A stretch of DNA of 64,000 bases from Holacanthus passer (lineage: Eukaryota > Chordata > Actinopteri > Pomacanthidae). A model generated the notes under the pieces. The model had not been told where the DNA came from, searched no databases, and worked only from the letters and a program-made list of their open reading frames with translations. The stretch spans positions 1,116,001 to 1,180,000 of the forward strand of contig JAFREQ010000008.1 in NCBI GenBank assembly GCA_025331565.1. The letters run 5' to 3'. Made by a program: the position numbers and the translations under genes. The first letter of the stretch is position 1; every line of letters begins with the position of its first letter. Below, one piece after another: positions 1 to 11,400 of this stretch.

Positions 1-1523
1 TTATGAAGCGTAGTTTCTCACCTCTCTGCAGCATTAATCAAATGTCCTGAGGGCTAATCAACTGGGGACTGGATCGATAATGACTGGCGCTACTGACACC
101 ATCCTGGGGGGAACAATCATTTCCTGTCTCCGCTAACCTGCTGTGGCTGGCCAGTCAATACAGGTTTAGGATGAGAAACAAACCATCACACGTACACACA
201 TATTTCATATCTTCTGTGAGATCATTTTAAAGGACCTTATCAGTCCTTTAAAGTTATATTCATGAATTATACTGTACATTAATGCTAGTCAAAGCAAACT
301 GTAGTTGTTAGATCTCTCAATGTTCAGACTTTGCAGGCTGCCATTGGCTTCCATTCATTTATATAGATACTTGCAAAATGAACATTATATGTGCTTTTAT
401 TGTTGTCAGTTGTAAATGCACATTAATTCAAAGACTGTTTGATGACAATGATTGCAAATTGATTTTCACAATGTATGGCAATGAATGGAAGCCAATGGCT
501 ACCTGGAACATTCAAAAATCTAGGTTTATATTGTATATTTGAATCTGTGTACAAGGTGGTGTGTAATGAAAGCTTTACATTCATACTGTTCACGATGATT
601 CTGCAGTACAAGTTTTACGTCCAGTGCAAGTGTTCTGTGCCAAAAGTGAGAGGATGTTTAATGTGTTGACAGCAGAGAGCTGCGTTTGTGTCCTATCTCA
701 TATTTAGAATTTAGATTTGTATTCAAAAATTGGACCATATGCCTAATGACTATCAAATGAGAAATAATGATCATCTGACTTTGGATTGGCCTCAGTTCTA
801 TAGACTGTGTCTTTCAGCTCATTGTTTTGGTTTTCCAGCCTGTAACTTTACTCTTTGGCTCATTCTTGCCTCTTTCATCAACCTTGCTTCCAGTCGCAGG
901 AGGCAGCTGTTTACAGAAAAAAGCTCTGATAAACCCACTCTACACTTCCTGCCATACTTAACAACTAGCTGGTGAACATAGTAAAGTATTTTGAGGCTAA
1001 AGAGTCAAATGTGTTCTTAAGGAGTTGATGGAGAACAAGTTAAAATGAGAGTGAATGTTGGACCTACGTTGATCAGATTAGCCCTCAAACATTGTTGTAG
1101 TTGCATCATAGGGATATTGTGGGAATAATTAATTCTAAAATGTTATCTGAACGTAATCCGGGGTCTTGCAGAATCATCATATTCTATTTGCAGGTTTACG
1201 TGATATTATGGTTGCATGTTGTTGCATGTCTTTAACTTGACAATTATTGTATGTGGAATTAACGAGTATGACAGGAGGATTAAGAGCAAGGTGAACACAC
1301 ATAAGCAAAAAAAAAAAAAAGAAAGAAAAAAGAAAAAAGAGAAATATCTATTGGTCTTCAAGTTAAAAACAACAACAGCAACTTGCAAATTCAGCACAAT
1401 GTATCTATCTATACAACATAGATCCTAAAAATATTATTGCTCTATTAATAAATTTACTCTACGCAAATTTAAAACTCAAAGTCTGAAAAGTTTCTGGAGC
1501 ATTCATTTGATGCTGCTTTGTTG

Positions 1524-1588
<65 letters not shown>

Positions 1589-2042
1589 CACACACACTAC
1601 TATGTAGACATGGACACAGTGCCTTGGTTAGATATTGCACTATTCTCATTACCCACAGCAAACTCCATGTAGATGTCATCACGTATGTCCACTGCAGTCT
1701 CTCATCGTTTTCCCCTGAACGTCCCTCTGATCTGTAGCAGCACTTAAATTAAACTGGTTGTAGATTCACAGAGTCATGAAAATGAAAGAATGAGTATGGT
1801 AATGCTCAACACAGCTGACTGACAGTACAACCTCCTGGTTCTAGGCAAGGGATCTTAAAAAAGAAGGAGGCACCACGTCATCAGCATAAAACAAACTTGT
1901 GGAGTCACTCGGAGGCCACGGCAGATTTCTGTTGATTTGACTTCCAGTGTGGCAGTAGCAAGTTTCCTGAAGAATGACAATGCCTCTTTGATTATTCCTT
2001 CTTCAAATTCCTTGGTTCCAGTTTTCTTTGTGCCTTTGTTGC
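1..2042. other. slc5a7 3' flank / intergenic
   Basis: No exon-like reading frame or splice structure is evident. The part next to 2043 is presumably the slc5a7 3' UTR; I could not pick a convincing poly(A) signal. The stretch holds a poly(A)-rich low-complexity tract (1305-1345) and the long CA microsatellite listed separately. Short open frames here include the CA repeat read as alternating H and T and are not genes. Confidence 0.5.
1525..1585. repeat. (CA)n microsatellite, about 30 units
   Basis: Uninterrupted CA dinucleotide run, followed by a short degenerate CA tail. It is likely to be length-polymorphic. Confidence 0.95.
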
Positions 2043-5000
2043 CTAGTCGTCATTGTGAAAAGCCTCTGGACTCGACGCCCCATCGTCACTGAGGATCTCA
2101 TTGTTGGTGAATGTCCCAGCGAGAGATGCACCCAGGACCTGATTGACGGGCGCCATCTCTGAAAGAATGATGTTATCGTGGTTGCTCACCAGCGTAGCTT
2201 TGTCCATGATCTCCTTGCTATGCTTGGACACCACGGCATCCAGGAAGTCGTACTTGTGAGACAACATACCGCTTTCAAAGAGGTACTTTGTCAGGTAGGA
2301 AAAGGCCACATTTGCCAAGAAAGATGCCACCATGGATACAGACTTAAATGGGAACCTCTGCTGGACAAAGTGCTCCACGTCCCCAGTGAGGTGGTGGACT
2401 TTCTCCTGGACCACCCAGCCAGGGTAGTAGATAAAGGGGGGAAGTTTGAGGTAGGGCTCCCCTCCACCAATGCGCAATAAAAGACCAACAACATAGGCAG
2501 CCACAGAGCCGTAGGTGTTGGTACACTTGACGAATAACACACTGAGAAGTTGGGGAAAGATGATGACGTAGACCAAGTCGGAGCTCAGGTACCACAGGCC
2601 GTACACTGATCCTGTTAACAATGCCATAGCAGTGGCAATAGCTCCGAATACAAAGATGGTGAGACGCATCACCCAAATAATCTCTCTATCTGAGGCCTGG
2701 AGGAGAAAGAAAGAGATAACAGCGTGAAGATGAAAAAACAAAATGTGGAGAAGACAAGGTTGAGAACATCGGGGTATAAAAAGAGAGATAAAAACAAAAC
2801 CAAGAGCAGCCACGCTTGCAGCTCTATGAGGAATGAAAATGCTAACCTGCTGATGCTTAGCAGGTGTAATGTTCACCATTGTCACTATCTTAGTTTAGCA
2901 TAACATATTAACATTTGCGAATTAGCATTAAACACAACGTGCTGTTGGGAATGTCATTACTTTTCAGGTGTTTGGTAATGACCCAAATTCTTGTACAAAC
3001 TAAAATTTTGACCTGATGATGAAAATGATCACCAAAGTTGTTACAATTGATCCTGTGAGGGACATTAATGTCTGTACCAAATTTCGTGGCAATCCAAGAG
3101 ATAGCTTGTTGATACATTTCACTCGACACCAGAAATGTCAACTTGCTGGTGGCACGAGAGCAAAGGTCAAGGGATTCGTGATTCTCTGGGGATTATCAAT
3201 GTCTGTACAAAGTTCCATAGCGATCCAGCCAATAGTTGCTGAGATATTTTGGTCCGACCGACAAATCGTCTGACATAGCCATCACACTACGTATTTTCGT
3301 TTGTTTGAATGTTGCCTGAAAGTTTAGGGTCTGGTTTTGCAACTTCAGTACGTACAATAAGTTACATCAGACACATTTGTAAGCGACTGGAATGGAACTA
3401 GAATTGGTTTATCGATTATTTGACTGATGCTTGCAACCACTGGCTCAAACTGTGCAGATGCGTGCTAATATTATTGTTGCCACTCTTACCGACTGCCGAA
3501 AAGCGAGCTGATAGATGTTCCTGGCAAACATGGAGCTGGCTGAGAGAATGGACGAGTCGGCTGACGACATGACTGCGGCCGACACCGCCCCCAGACCAAA
3601 GAAGGAGATGTAGGGCGGGCAGAGGTGCTGAAGCACTATGGGAAGGATCATGTCCGATTCATCCTTATCCTTCGGAGGGAGGGACCCATAAGAGGTCTGG
3701 TTCCAGTCTGGAAGAAAAAATGGGAACCATAGTCAAAAATGTATTATTGCCAGTGCTTATTTTTGGACTTATTATGAACTGATCAAAATATTCTCAGGAT
3801 TATCTTTGTGCCAATTTTTTTTTGTTTCTCAAACTGATTTTTCTTGACAAAAAACCCAATAACACAACATAACTAAACATGGACTGTACTTGATCCCTTC
3901 GCTTTTCAGACAAAGAGCTCACATTATTAGACCTTATTAAAATGCTCCCTGTGGATACACTTGTTTTAGTTGCTGAGAAACAAAGGGCTTCTCGTCTGTG
4001 TGAGGGAATAAAGCAGAGGTTTTCAACGTAATGCTGTGCTGTTGGTCAAAATACAGGGAAAAAGCCACAGTAGAAAGCCAGAAGTAATGGATACTGATTG
4101 AAAATCAATGACATCCATGTAATATAAACTATGGTTAATAAACTGGTTTGTGCCTAGTGGACCATTGGTTCTTATGTGAAATATGAGCTGGTATTGAAGA
4201 ATACATTACGCAGTTTAATTGCATTTTAATTGTAAATTTGATTAATAATCATTTCATTAATAATGATTAATATGTGTGTGAAGCCATTGAATTTAATGAG
4301 GCATTTTAAGCTGATTAAATACAGAAAGTTGCATGGGTGTAGGCATATTATTTTTCAGGGGAGAAAAATGTTGGGGATTAAAAATGTAGTATTTAAGTGT
4401 CTGCAGCAGTTTTAATAGCAATGTGAGGCTGTACTTTGTACAGTGCCGCTTATAGCTGAATGCTAGTATCAGTGTGCAGGTACAGCATAATGTTTGTGAT
4501 GACATTAGTTGATAAGCACTAAAGCCAAAGTGCAGCTGAGCCTGATGGGAGTTTAGCAAGTCTTTGTTCATAAACCAAAGGATTGGACAAGTTGAAAACC
4601 CAATGATGGTGCTAGATGACAAGTTAAGGGGTCACCAAAGTGATTATGATTCATCCTGAGGGGAACATGAATGTGTGTACCAAATTTCATGGCAATCCAT
4701 CCTATAGTTGCTGAAATATTTCAGTCAAAATTATAAATATGCATCTCATGGTGGCACTAGAGGAAAAGTCAGGGGATTATCAAAGTTACCAGGATTCACT
4801 GTCTGGGAACCATGAATGTCTCTCATTATATTGAACTGAAACCAGCAGGTCTAACACCATAGTGAAAGTGTTGTCCTGCCCTTCATATACATCATTCTCC
4901 ACCAATTCTCTACTTTTGTTCCATCCTGCATTTAATGGGACAACATTTGTTCCTGTATTTATTTCTGCCACTTTCTTCAATCTTTCTTCATCCTTCTCTT

Positions 5001-8000
5001 CATTCTCCAGAGGTATACATACTCCCCCTCCCCTGGATATTCACAAGCAGTGGTTGATCAGCGCCTGTTATACATGAAACGGCTTCAGACGGACAAGATT
5101 AATTAGCTCCTCTTCAGATGTAATATTCAATAAATCGGCATGGTCTGATGGCTCTCTCCTCTGCCCGTCGTGACAGGATCCGTCTGATGTTGTTTACCCT
5201 CTAGATACTGTGTGCATCTACATTTACACATCTGAAAAAAAAAATGCTGCTGGGGTGTAAACAACTCGCGGAGGCATTGTGTATCCCTTTGATCACACTT
5301 TCCCGTTTGAATAAAGGATCAGATTCCTGGATCTTTCGATTGTCTTGTGATGTTTCATTAACTGCTTAATCAGTGTGTGCGTGTCTGTGTGTGTGCACAT
5401 CGTTCACGGATCAGTGTCTGATATGTTTGTGTTCATCTGTGTTACAACAGCTGCAATCCAGACATAACTGTGTGTGTGGAATAAAAATATTGAGTGACAT
5501 GACAGATTGGTCATTTCCTTGTCACTTGTACTTGCTATTTTAAATTGAATTCCACATGTTCTGAAATGACAGGCTTGAATATGCCACATTTCAAGTTTAC
5601 TTTCATCCAGATAGAAATGACTAACAGGAATTGAGTGCTGGGCCCCGACTTGCTTTAAGTCGCCTGTGTGTGCGTGCATATTTACCAGTGGAGGCCCCTA
5701 TAGCTCCTATGAGGACAGAGGGGACGGCCATGACCAGGCAGCCGAAGGCGGCGAGAAAGGAAAGCACCTGGGCGTAGGTAGCTGAAGAGGCAGAAAGAAC
5801 CCGTTGAAAATAGACCTGCCAGGGAATCCCCCCAACATCTAGAAACAGAAACACCATAGTAAATACAGACACCAAACCAAGGCATTACAGTCAGCTCTGA
5901 AAGTGACTCTTAGCTCTTAACAGCAAATGTGAATAATCAAATAACAGTAATAATAAATTGTTATTCAGGAAACAGGAAACTTCTGTTAAACAAACAAACA
6001 AAAATAAAAAAAATTGCCCTGTGCCTTAAATGCTTCACCTCAACTTCCCGCCTGCAACACTTGAGAGTCTACTCAAAATGTACATGCAATTTACTTCGCA
6101 ATAACATGCTGTCTCTTGATGAATCTTCTGAAAAAAAAAAAAAAAAAAAAAAAAGGCTTACCAGCAAACAGATGTTGTCCGCCCAGAGCCATTTGTCTTC
6201 AGGCTCAATCTTCCCGAGCCAGGGTGACTGGTAGATGGCTTCCTTGGCTGAAACGCTGATGTCCGACACGGCAGGATTGGACATGGCGAAAGGCACGCTG
6301 ATCCACTGATGGAGAGGGGGGTATAAGAATGCAAATATATTTATTATTGTATAGTTATTCAGTAATTTAAATATGTTCCCACCGTCAAAGCTGTTGATTT
6401 ATTGTATCATTTTAAAAGTAGGCAATAAGATGATTTTTTGGAGAACGAATGCACTTTAATCAATGTTTTTAATCAGCTTTGTGTTTTGATTTGAAAGCTC
6501 AAGGTAATGAATTCAGCCGTAAGTAATATACTGTTAAAAAATTCATACTGAAGTCTATTCAATGCTGGAATTCATTGTCACCTTGCTGGGTAGATGTTGA
6601 CAGTGAAACTCACCAAGCCCACAAAGATACAGAAGAGCTGGACCACATCTGTGTATGCCACAGAGTAGAGTCCTCCGACAAGTGTGTAGAAGATGGCTAT
6701 GAGGGCTGAGATCACCACCGACATGTTGATGTTTATGTCCACGATCACACTCAGAGTGGCACCTGTGGGACGACGCAGTCACTTAATGTGGTGCTCATAA
6801 TGACTTTCAACACAGTATAAGCATAACAAGTGATACTGTTTGATAATCACCTACCCAGAGCAGATAAAATGGCTGCAGACCAGAAAATTTCCCCCATGAG
6901 TGCAGGGATGAAGAGCAGACCGCCCATCCTTTTTCCATACAGCTGCTGGAAGGGATCCAGCATGGTGACGTATCCACGAGAGCGCATGGGCTTGGCGAAG
7001 AAAAGGCCACCTGAATGATGACAGACATTAAGGTTTTTTTTTTTAAGGCATTGCAGCATTTAAATGTATGATACACTGTATTTCTTAGAGGACCATACTG
7101 TGCTTTGGCATGTTTTTGCTACACTATTACATCATATTTTGCTGCATGACTGCTGATGCGCCACAGGGCAGTGTAGCATTTATTTTACTGCAATATTCAA
7201 AACAGCAGAGACTTAACGTATTGTCAAAGTAATATTACGATTGAGTGTTATTGCAGTTGACTGAGCTGAAAAGTCTTTACTGCATGGCCGCACAACAATG
7301 ATGTAGTGACAAATATAAAAGCAGACATGATGATCACTGTAATAGATTAAATATAATACTACCCCAATACTGTAATAATAAATGACAATCAGTGAGTTTA
7401 AGAGATTTGTAGTAAAACATGCAGATTCACAGGTATGGTTCTTGTGAAGTGCCTCAATGCTGCAGCAACTCCAGCATCCCTGTGTATGGCTCTGTACATT
7501 ACGCACACACTTGCTTTTTGAAGTATAAATTAATTTCTGTTAATTAAATAAATTGCCCCTCGGGGATAAATGAAGTTCTTTGAATTGAATTGTATAATTA
7601 AAGGACACTGGTTCTTACCCACTACCAGGCTGAGAGCGTATCCAAAAGGGGCCTGTGCCCAAGCCAAGCCGTAGTCTGGCAGGTAGACATACTCTGCAGT
7701 CCCGTTGATGTAGCCCCCACCCACCCAAGTAGCTGAAAACAAGACAAGAAAAACACAAGTTAGGTTTTCAAGTAAGGACTGAATCAGATGTTTCACCTCT
7801 CATTCAGGTATCATCGATTCAACCCCTGCTTGAACACCATGACCTGGATGAGGAGCCTTCACAGAAACAAGGTTTTATAAAGAAGACAAACTTTTATGAA
7901 AGACTAGTTTGGTGCATGTCATGTTGCATAAGTGCATGTTGCATAAAAATATGACAACCTCTCTCTCAGGTGATAGTTTGGACTTTTCCATTCATCAGCT

Positions 8001-8402
8001 GTTGCATCTTTAAATGTTCAGAAATGTGATGAATGTGATATTGAAAGTTGTGGTTGTAAAGTATATTTGTGTTGCCTGTGCGTAAAAGATGGAGTTGGTG
8101 GAATTTACTGTCTTTTTCCAAACTCGAATGGTGCCCAGATGTGACCGGATGCGCACATCTGGACATGTTGAACACCTGCAAAACAAACAGAAGGTCTCCC
8201 TGTGGTTCACCGACTCACCGGTCATCGTGAATCCACCAACAAACAGCCCGATGTCTCTCCCCCCGACCATGATGCTCTCGCTCCGGTCTCCTCCATCGCC
8301 GACACCCGAGTTCTTGTTCTTCCACGCGGCCCAGATCCCCACGAATAGAATGAGGACGTAGAAGATCACGATGGCCACGAGACCCTCTGCGTGGATGGCC
8401 AT
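2043..8402 (-). CDS. slc5a7: High-affinity choline transporter 1 (SLC5A7/CHT1), eight coding exons
   Basis: Sodium- and chloride-coupled choline uptake carrier of cholinergic nerve terminals, the rate-limiting step for acetylcholine synthesis. Coding exons in transcript order: 8402-8219, 7732-7619, 7010-6855, 6762-6614, 6305-6162, 5838-5686, 3707-3490, 2696-2043. All junctions are GT-AG and in phase except at exon 6. The product would be about 590 residues (human about 580). It starts MAIHAEGLVAIVIFY and carries the family stretches WVGGGYINGTAE, GYVTMLDPFQQ, GLLFIPALMGE and SSADSSILSASSMFARNIYQ. The C-terminal tail keeps the dileucine-like DKATLV region associated with internalisation. The last exon has a longer extracellular loop (GWVVQEKVHHLTGDVEHF region) than human. 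Exon 6 lacks one G in a homopolymer and is frameshifted (see separate entry). Whether this is the teleost a or b paralogue cannot be told here. Confidence 0.93.
2815..3295 (+). repeat. Teleost dispersed repeat, copy A ('atttcatggcaatccatc' family)
   Basis: Runs from 'gctaacctgctgatgcttagcagg' type sequence through 'gctaattagcac'-like and 'accaaatttcgtggcaatcc' to 'gttgctgagatattttggtc'. The phrase 'ttcatggcaatccatc…gttgagatattt' occurs twice in the copy in diverged form, and copies B (4490-4860) and C (32340-32630) share the same order of blocks. It fills most of the slc5a7 intron 7, ending about 120 nt from the last exon. I know this family as widespread in percomorph fish; its class is not evident. 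Confidence 0.75.
4490..4860 (+). repeat. Teleost dispersed repeat, copy B
   Basis: Same block order as copy A: 'agcactaaagccaaagtgcag', 'ataaaccaaag.attggac', 'gatggtgctagatgacaag', 'gggaacatgaatgtgtgtacc', 'aaatttcatggcaatccatc', then a second half with 'catggtggcactagagg' and 'aaccatgaatgtctc'. It lies in slc5a7 intron 6. Confidence 0.75.
5686..5838 (-). CDS. slc5a7: slc5a7 coding exon 6, one base short (frameshift)
   Basis: The exon encodes the GGIPWQVYFQRVLSASSATY segment and the following transmembrane helix. Exon 5 ends in phase 0 (…ICLL, donor GTAAGC) and this exon begins right after TTTCTAG with ATGTTG. The family reads MLGGIPWQ here, which needs seven consecutive G; only six are present (complement of 5828-5833). 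In the spliced frame this gives a TAG stop inside the exon, where the intact frame has GTC CTC ATA GGA. Length is 153 nt where phase demands 154. A homopolymer sequencing error is the simplest explanation; a true null allele is the alternative. Confidence 0.85.
6131..6154. repeat. Poly(A) run of 24 (poly-U in the slc5a7 transcript)
   Basis: Twenty-four A on the plus strand. In the transcript this is U24 starting seven bases after the last base of slc5a7 exon 5 (donor GTAAGCC). Confidence 0.95.
7400..7606 (+). repeat. 3' end of a non-LTR retroelement (CR1/Rex-like tail)
   Basis: The segment ends 'aattgcccctcggggataaa' plus 'tgaagttctttgaattgaattg', resembling the small hairpin plus short tandem tail of fish non-LTR elements. 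Its body would lie to the left and its left edge is undefined. The tail ends about 12 nt from the slc5a7 exon 2 donor (7618). Confidence 0.45.
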
Positions 8403-8464
8403 GTTCCCTCGGAGCCCGGATCAGCTGCTTTTACGCACGGAGGACTGGAATTTCATGGAGAGAA
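8403..8464 (-). other. slc5a7: slc5a7 5' untranslated part of the first coding exon, with a short uORF
   Basis: Upstream of the ATG, the transcript strand has a strong acceptor (CTCTTTTTCTTCAAAG) that would start the exon at 8464. The leader contains an upstream ATG at 8456-8454 that opens an 11-codon reading frame ending in TGA at 8423-8421, before the main start. The main ATG at 8402 is preferred because MAIHAEGL matches the family N-terminus. Confidence 0.5.
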
Positions 8465-11400
8465 CTTTGAAGAAAAAGAGGCAGAGACACGTTTCTGTGG
8501 ACTATTTTTTTTGACTTTGATGTGGAATAAAGATTTTACAGAAACCTCATCTTGCAACACATAATTTGTTTGATCAGGTCTTTAAATAGCAGAGACCAAT
8601 TATTACAGCACATCCATGCGCATATGGAACCAGATCAACTTTATAAACCAAACATTTTTATTTGAGGCTAGCAAATTATTAAAAGCCACAAGATTTAATT
8701 TGTACTCAGTTCACGCTGTTGAGTGATCAGACAAATGCATATTAAAAACAGCTTCTAGTCAGAGAATAGAAAGTGATTTAAATTGTTTTTGACGCACAGA
8801 TCATCTTCAACTTACTGTGACAATTATAAAATCTCCTGTTCACCAAAGGAATAAAAGCACACATCAATCCAAATTCTTGCTGAATTCAAGGGGAAGATTT
8901 TTTTTTTTCAGTTCAAGCCTCAAAGAGAAAAATCATATTCCATTTATATTTCCCTGCAAATTACAGTTAAATAGAACATCAGGATAATTTTGAGCCCACA
9001 TTTCAGACTGAACTCTCTATTTTTCTAGTCTAAGTTTTGTTAGTTGTAAAAAACTAAATATAATGTTTACTCAATATACAAAACTGTTTGCACTCTCCTG
9101 CTCTTTGATCACATATTTTACCCAATATAATAAATCATGAGACAAACAAACAGCTGGTGCTAAAAGCCTCTTTGATTATAAAAAAAATTAGAAATACTTT
9201 CCTGCCTTTTCCCTCTTTCATCTTTTTAATATCAGCAACCATAAATGACATTTGAACTAAAAGCTGAAGAGTGTCCATACCTCACCATGTCCATCCATCC
9301 ATCCACTCCATCATGTGTCATCAGATGAAAATATATGAATCAGAACAATCCAAAACTAGAAATACTGGTATTGATCAGAGGAGTTTATCAGGAGTATTAT
9401 TATTGTTCCACTTAACACAGTTGGACATGTTTTTACGCGCGACTTGCTGCCTCTGTTAATCAAATTATTGTGCCAGTTTACTCGCACTATGTCTGGTTTT
9501 TTTTTTATTTTGAATCAAAATTTGGATCAAATTTTAGATATATTCTAAAAAAAAGTGTTCATCTGCTCTGTAGACTTGCAGGATTAAAAAAAATTGGACC
9601 GATATGGCTGTTTCCTGTCGTGCGTAAAAGCGCTCCAAACATGGCGCACCGTCAAAAATCTGCCATCCATGAACCAAAAGAGACCTGAAACAGACTTCTA
9701 GGGGTTTTGTGTCCCATGTGCTGCATCACTGGAATCAAACCTGTGGGTTTCAGTTCCCCATTGCGCTGACACCACGGTTCCAGGAGGCTGGTTTTGCATT
9801 ATTGATCTCTTTAAATCAACATCTGTCACCAGGGTCAAATGCACTTTTACACTCAGCCAAAACATATTAGTAAAAGAAGAGGATATTAGAAATCTTACCT
9901 TTCCTTTGGAAAAGCAGGTTTAAATAGATGAGACGAGCAGGACCTCCTAAAGAGGATTTTTAAAAAGTGCCAAAGATGATTTTGTTGGTAAAATGTTCAG
10001 GTAGCACAAAGTAATCCTGTTGGAGGAGCAAACACAATTCTCCTGTTGTTTTTTCAAATCAGCAGAGCTGGTTGGAGAGAGAATGGGAGAGGGAGAGAGA
10101 GAGAGCGAGCGAGAGAGAGGGGGCTGGGGAGAGAGGGTGGAGGTGGGTGGAGGGCTGGAGATGAATGGGAGTGGTGGGTTTATTGGGTGCTGTCAGGGTG
10201 GGTAGATGGTGGATGAATGTCTTCCAGGGCAGGACGAAAATAGCAGCTAATAGAGAGTGGCATGACGCACAAGCTCTCCCGGAAAGCTTTCCAATATCAT
10301 AATATCATATTGGCAATAGGTGAAACCTTTACTTTGCCAGGTTACATCTCAGGACTGATTTAAGACCCTGAGCAGGTCCCCGCTTGCTTAAAAGCATCAC
10401 ATTTGTTCTGCAAACCCTGGATGTGTGGCGCTAATGTTGAAGGTGTAAAGCCCTGCAGAGGATTGCTTTTTTATCTTATGACCCATCTTAAGCGTGAAAG
10501 AACATCACCCCACTCACAAGCATTTAAACATCAAAACTTCCAAACCAACTTATACAAATAGAGATCAGTGCAGTGGTGGACTGTCTGAGGGGCAAAGGGT
10601 GAAAAAAGTAAAAGTGCACCTGTGCAGGAAGTCATGATGCATTTATAGTAAAACAGTTTGAAAGTCTTTTCTAGCATGCAAGGAAGCATATATGGCACTG
10701 TGATTATGTTTTCTTGCACATAATAATCTACCATAAGGCCACCAGTCCATCAGTGGGAAGTGAAAATGTGATTCTGCATTAAAAAAAATACAACTCATTT
10801 AGTCTATAAAGATGATTATACTGTATACATTATATACCTCATTACTGATGTTATCTTGTATTATCTATTCTTCAACCACAACTGGAAACAGAACTAAATG
10901 TAATACAGAGGAAGATTCAGGTCGCTGTCCATGGTGCTGAATTTTGAAAGTGCCCACAACCGAAACACTAATTTCATTTATTATAAATTGTCACTTGCTT
11001 TGGTGTGAAGACTTTTTCTGTCTCTTTATACCTTAAATTTTAATAATCACTTTGAAGTGATATTTCTGTTGTGCTTTTCAAATAAAGGATTTCATTTATT
11101 TTATTCAGTTTTATACAGTTCTTTTCCACCCAGCAATCGTACAGCAAGCATTTCCTCAAATTGGCATTCATTGTTTGGGCTTTACCAGCAGTATAAATAA
11201 GCTCCTTGATGCAAACGAAGATGTTTACTTCTCTAGCTGCTGAAAATAAAAGAAGTGACTTGCTTGCATTGTGACACGTCCTCTTAATTTAGCGTCTGTG
11301 TGGCTGACAGGCTGTGAGACAGAGGGCAGCTCTAATTGGAAGGTTTTCGAACAAATACACCTCAGAAGCACATCCAGTGTTATAGGTAGTTTTAGGCAGA

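Noticed and set aside
1525..1585. CRISPR-like regular spacing
   Set aside because: Dinucleotide microsatellites only; no repeat-spacer structure, and the genome is a vertebrate one.
2697..2885. Upstream extension of slc5a7 exon 8 starting MTMVNITPAK
   Set aside because: It is intron read-through that enters dispersed repeat copy A; the acceptor CTCCTCCAG at 2697-2705 and the family sequence ASDREIIW fix the true exon start.
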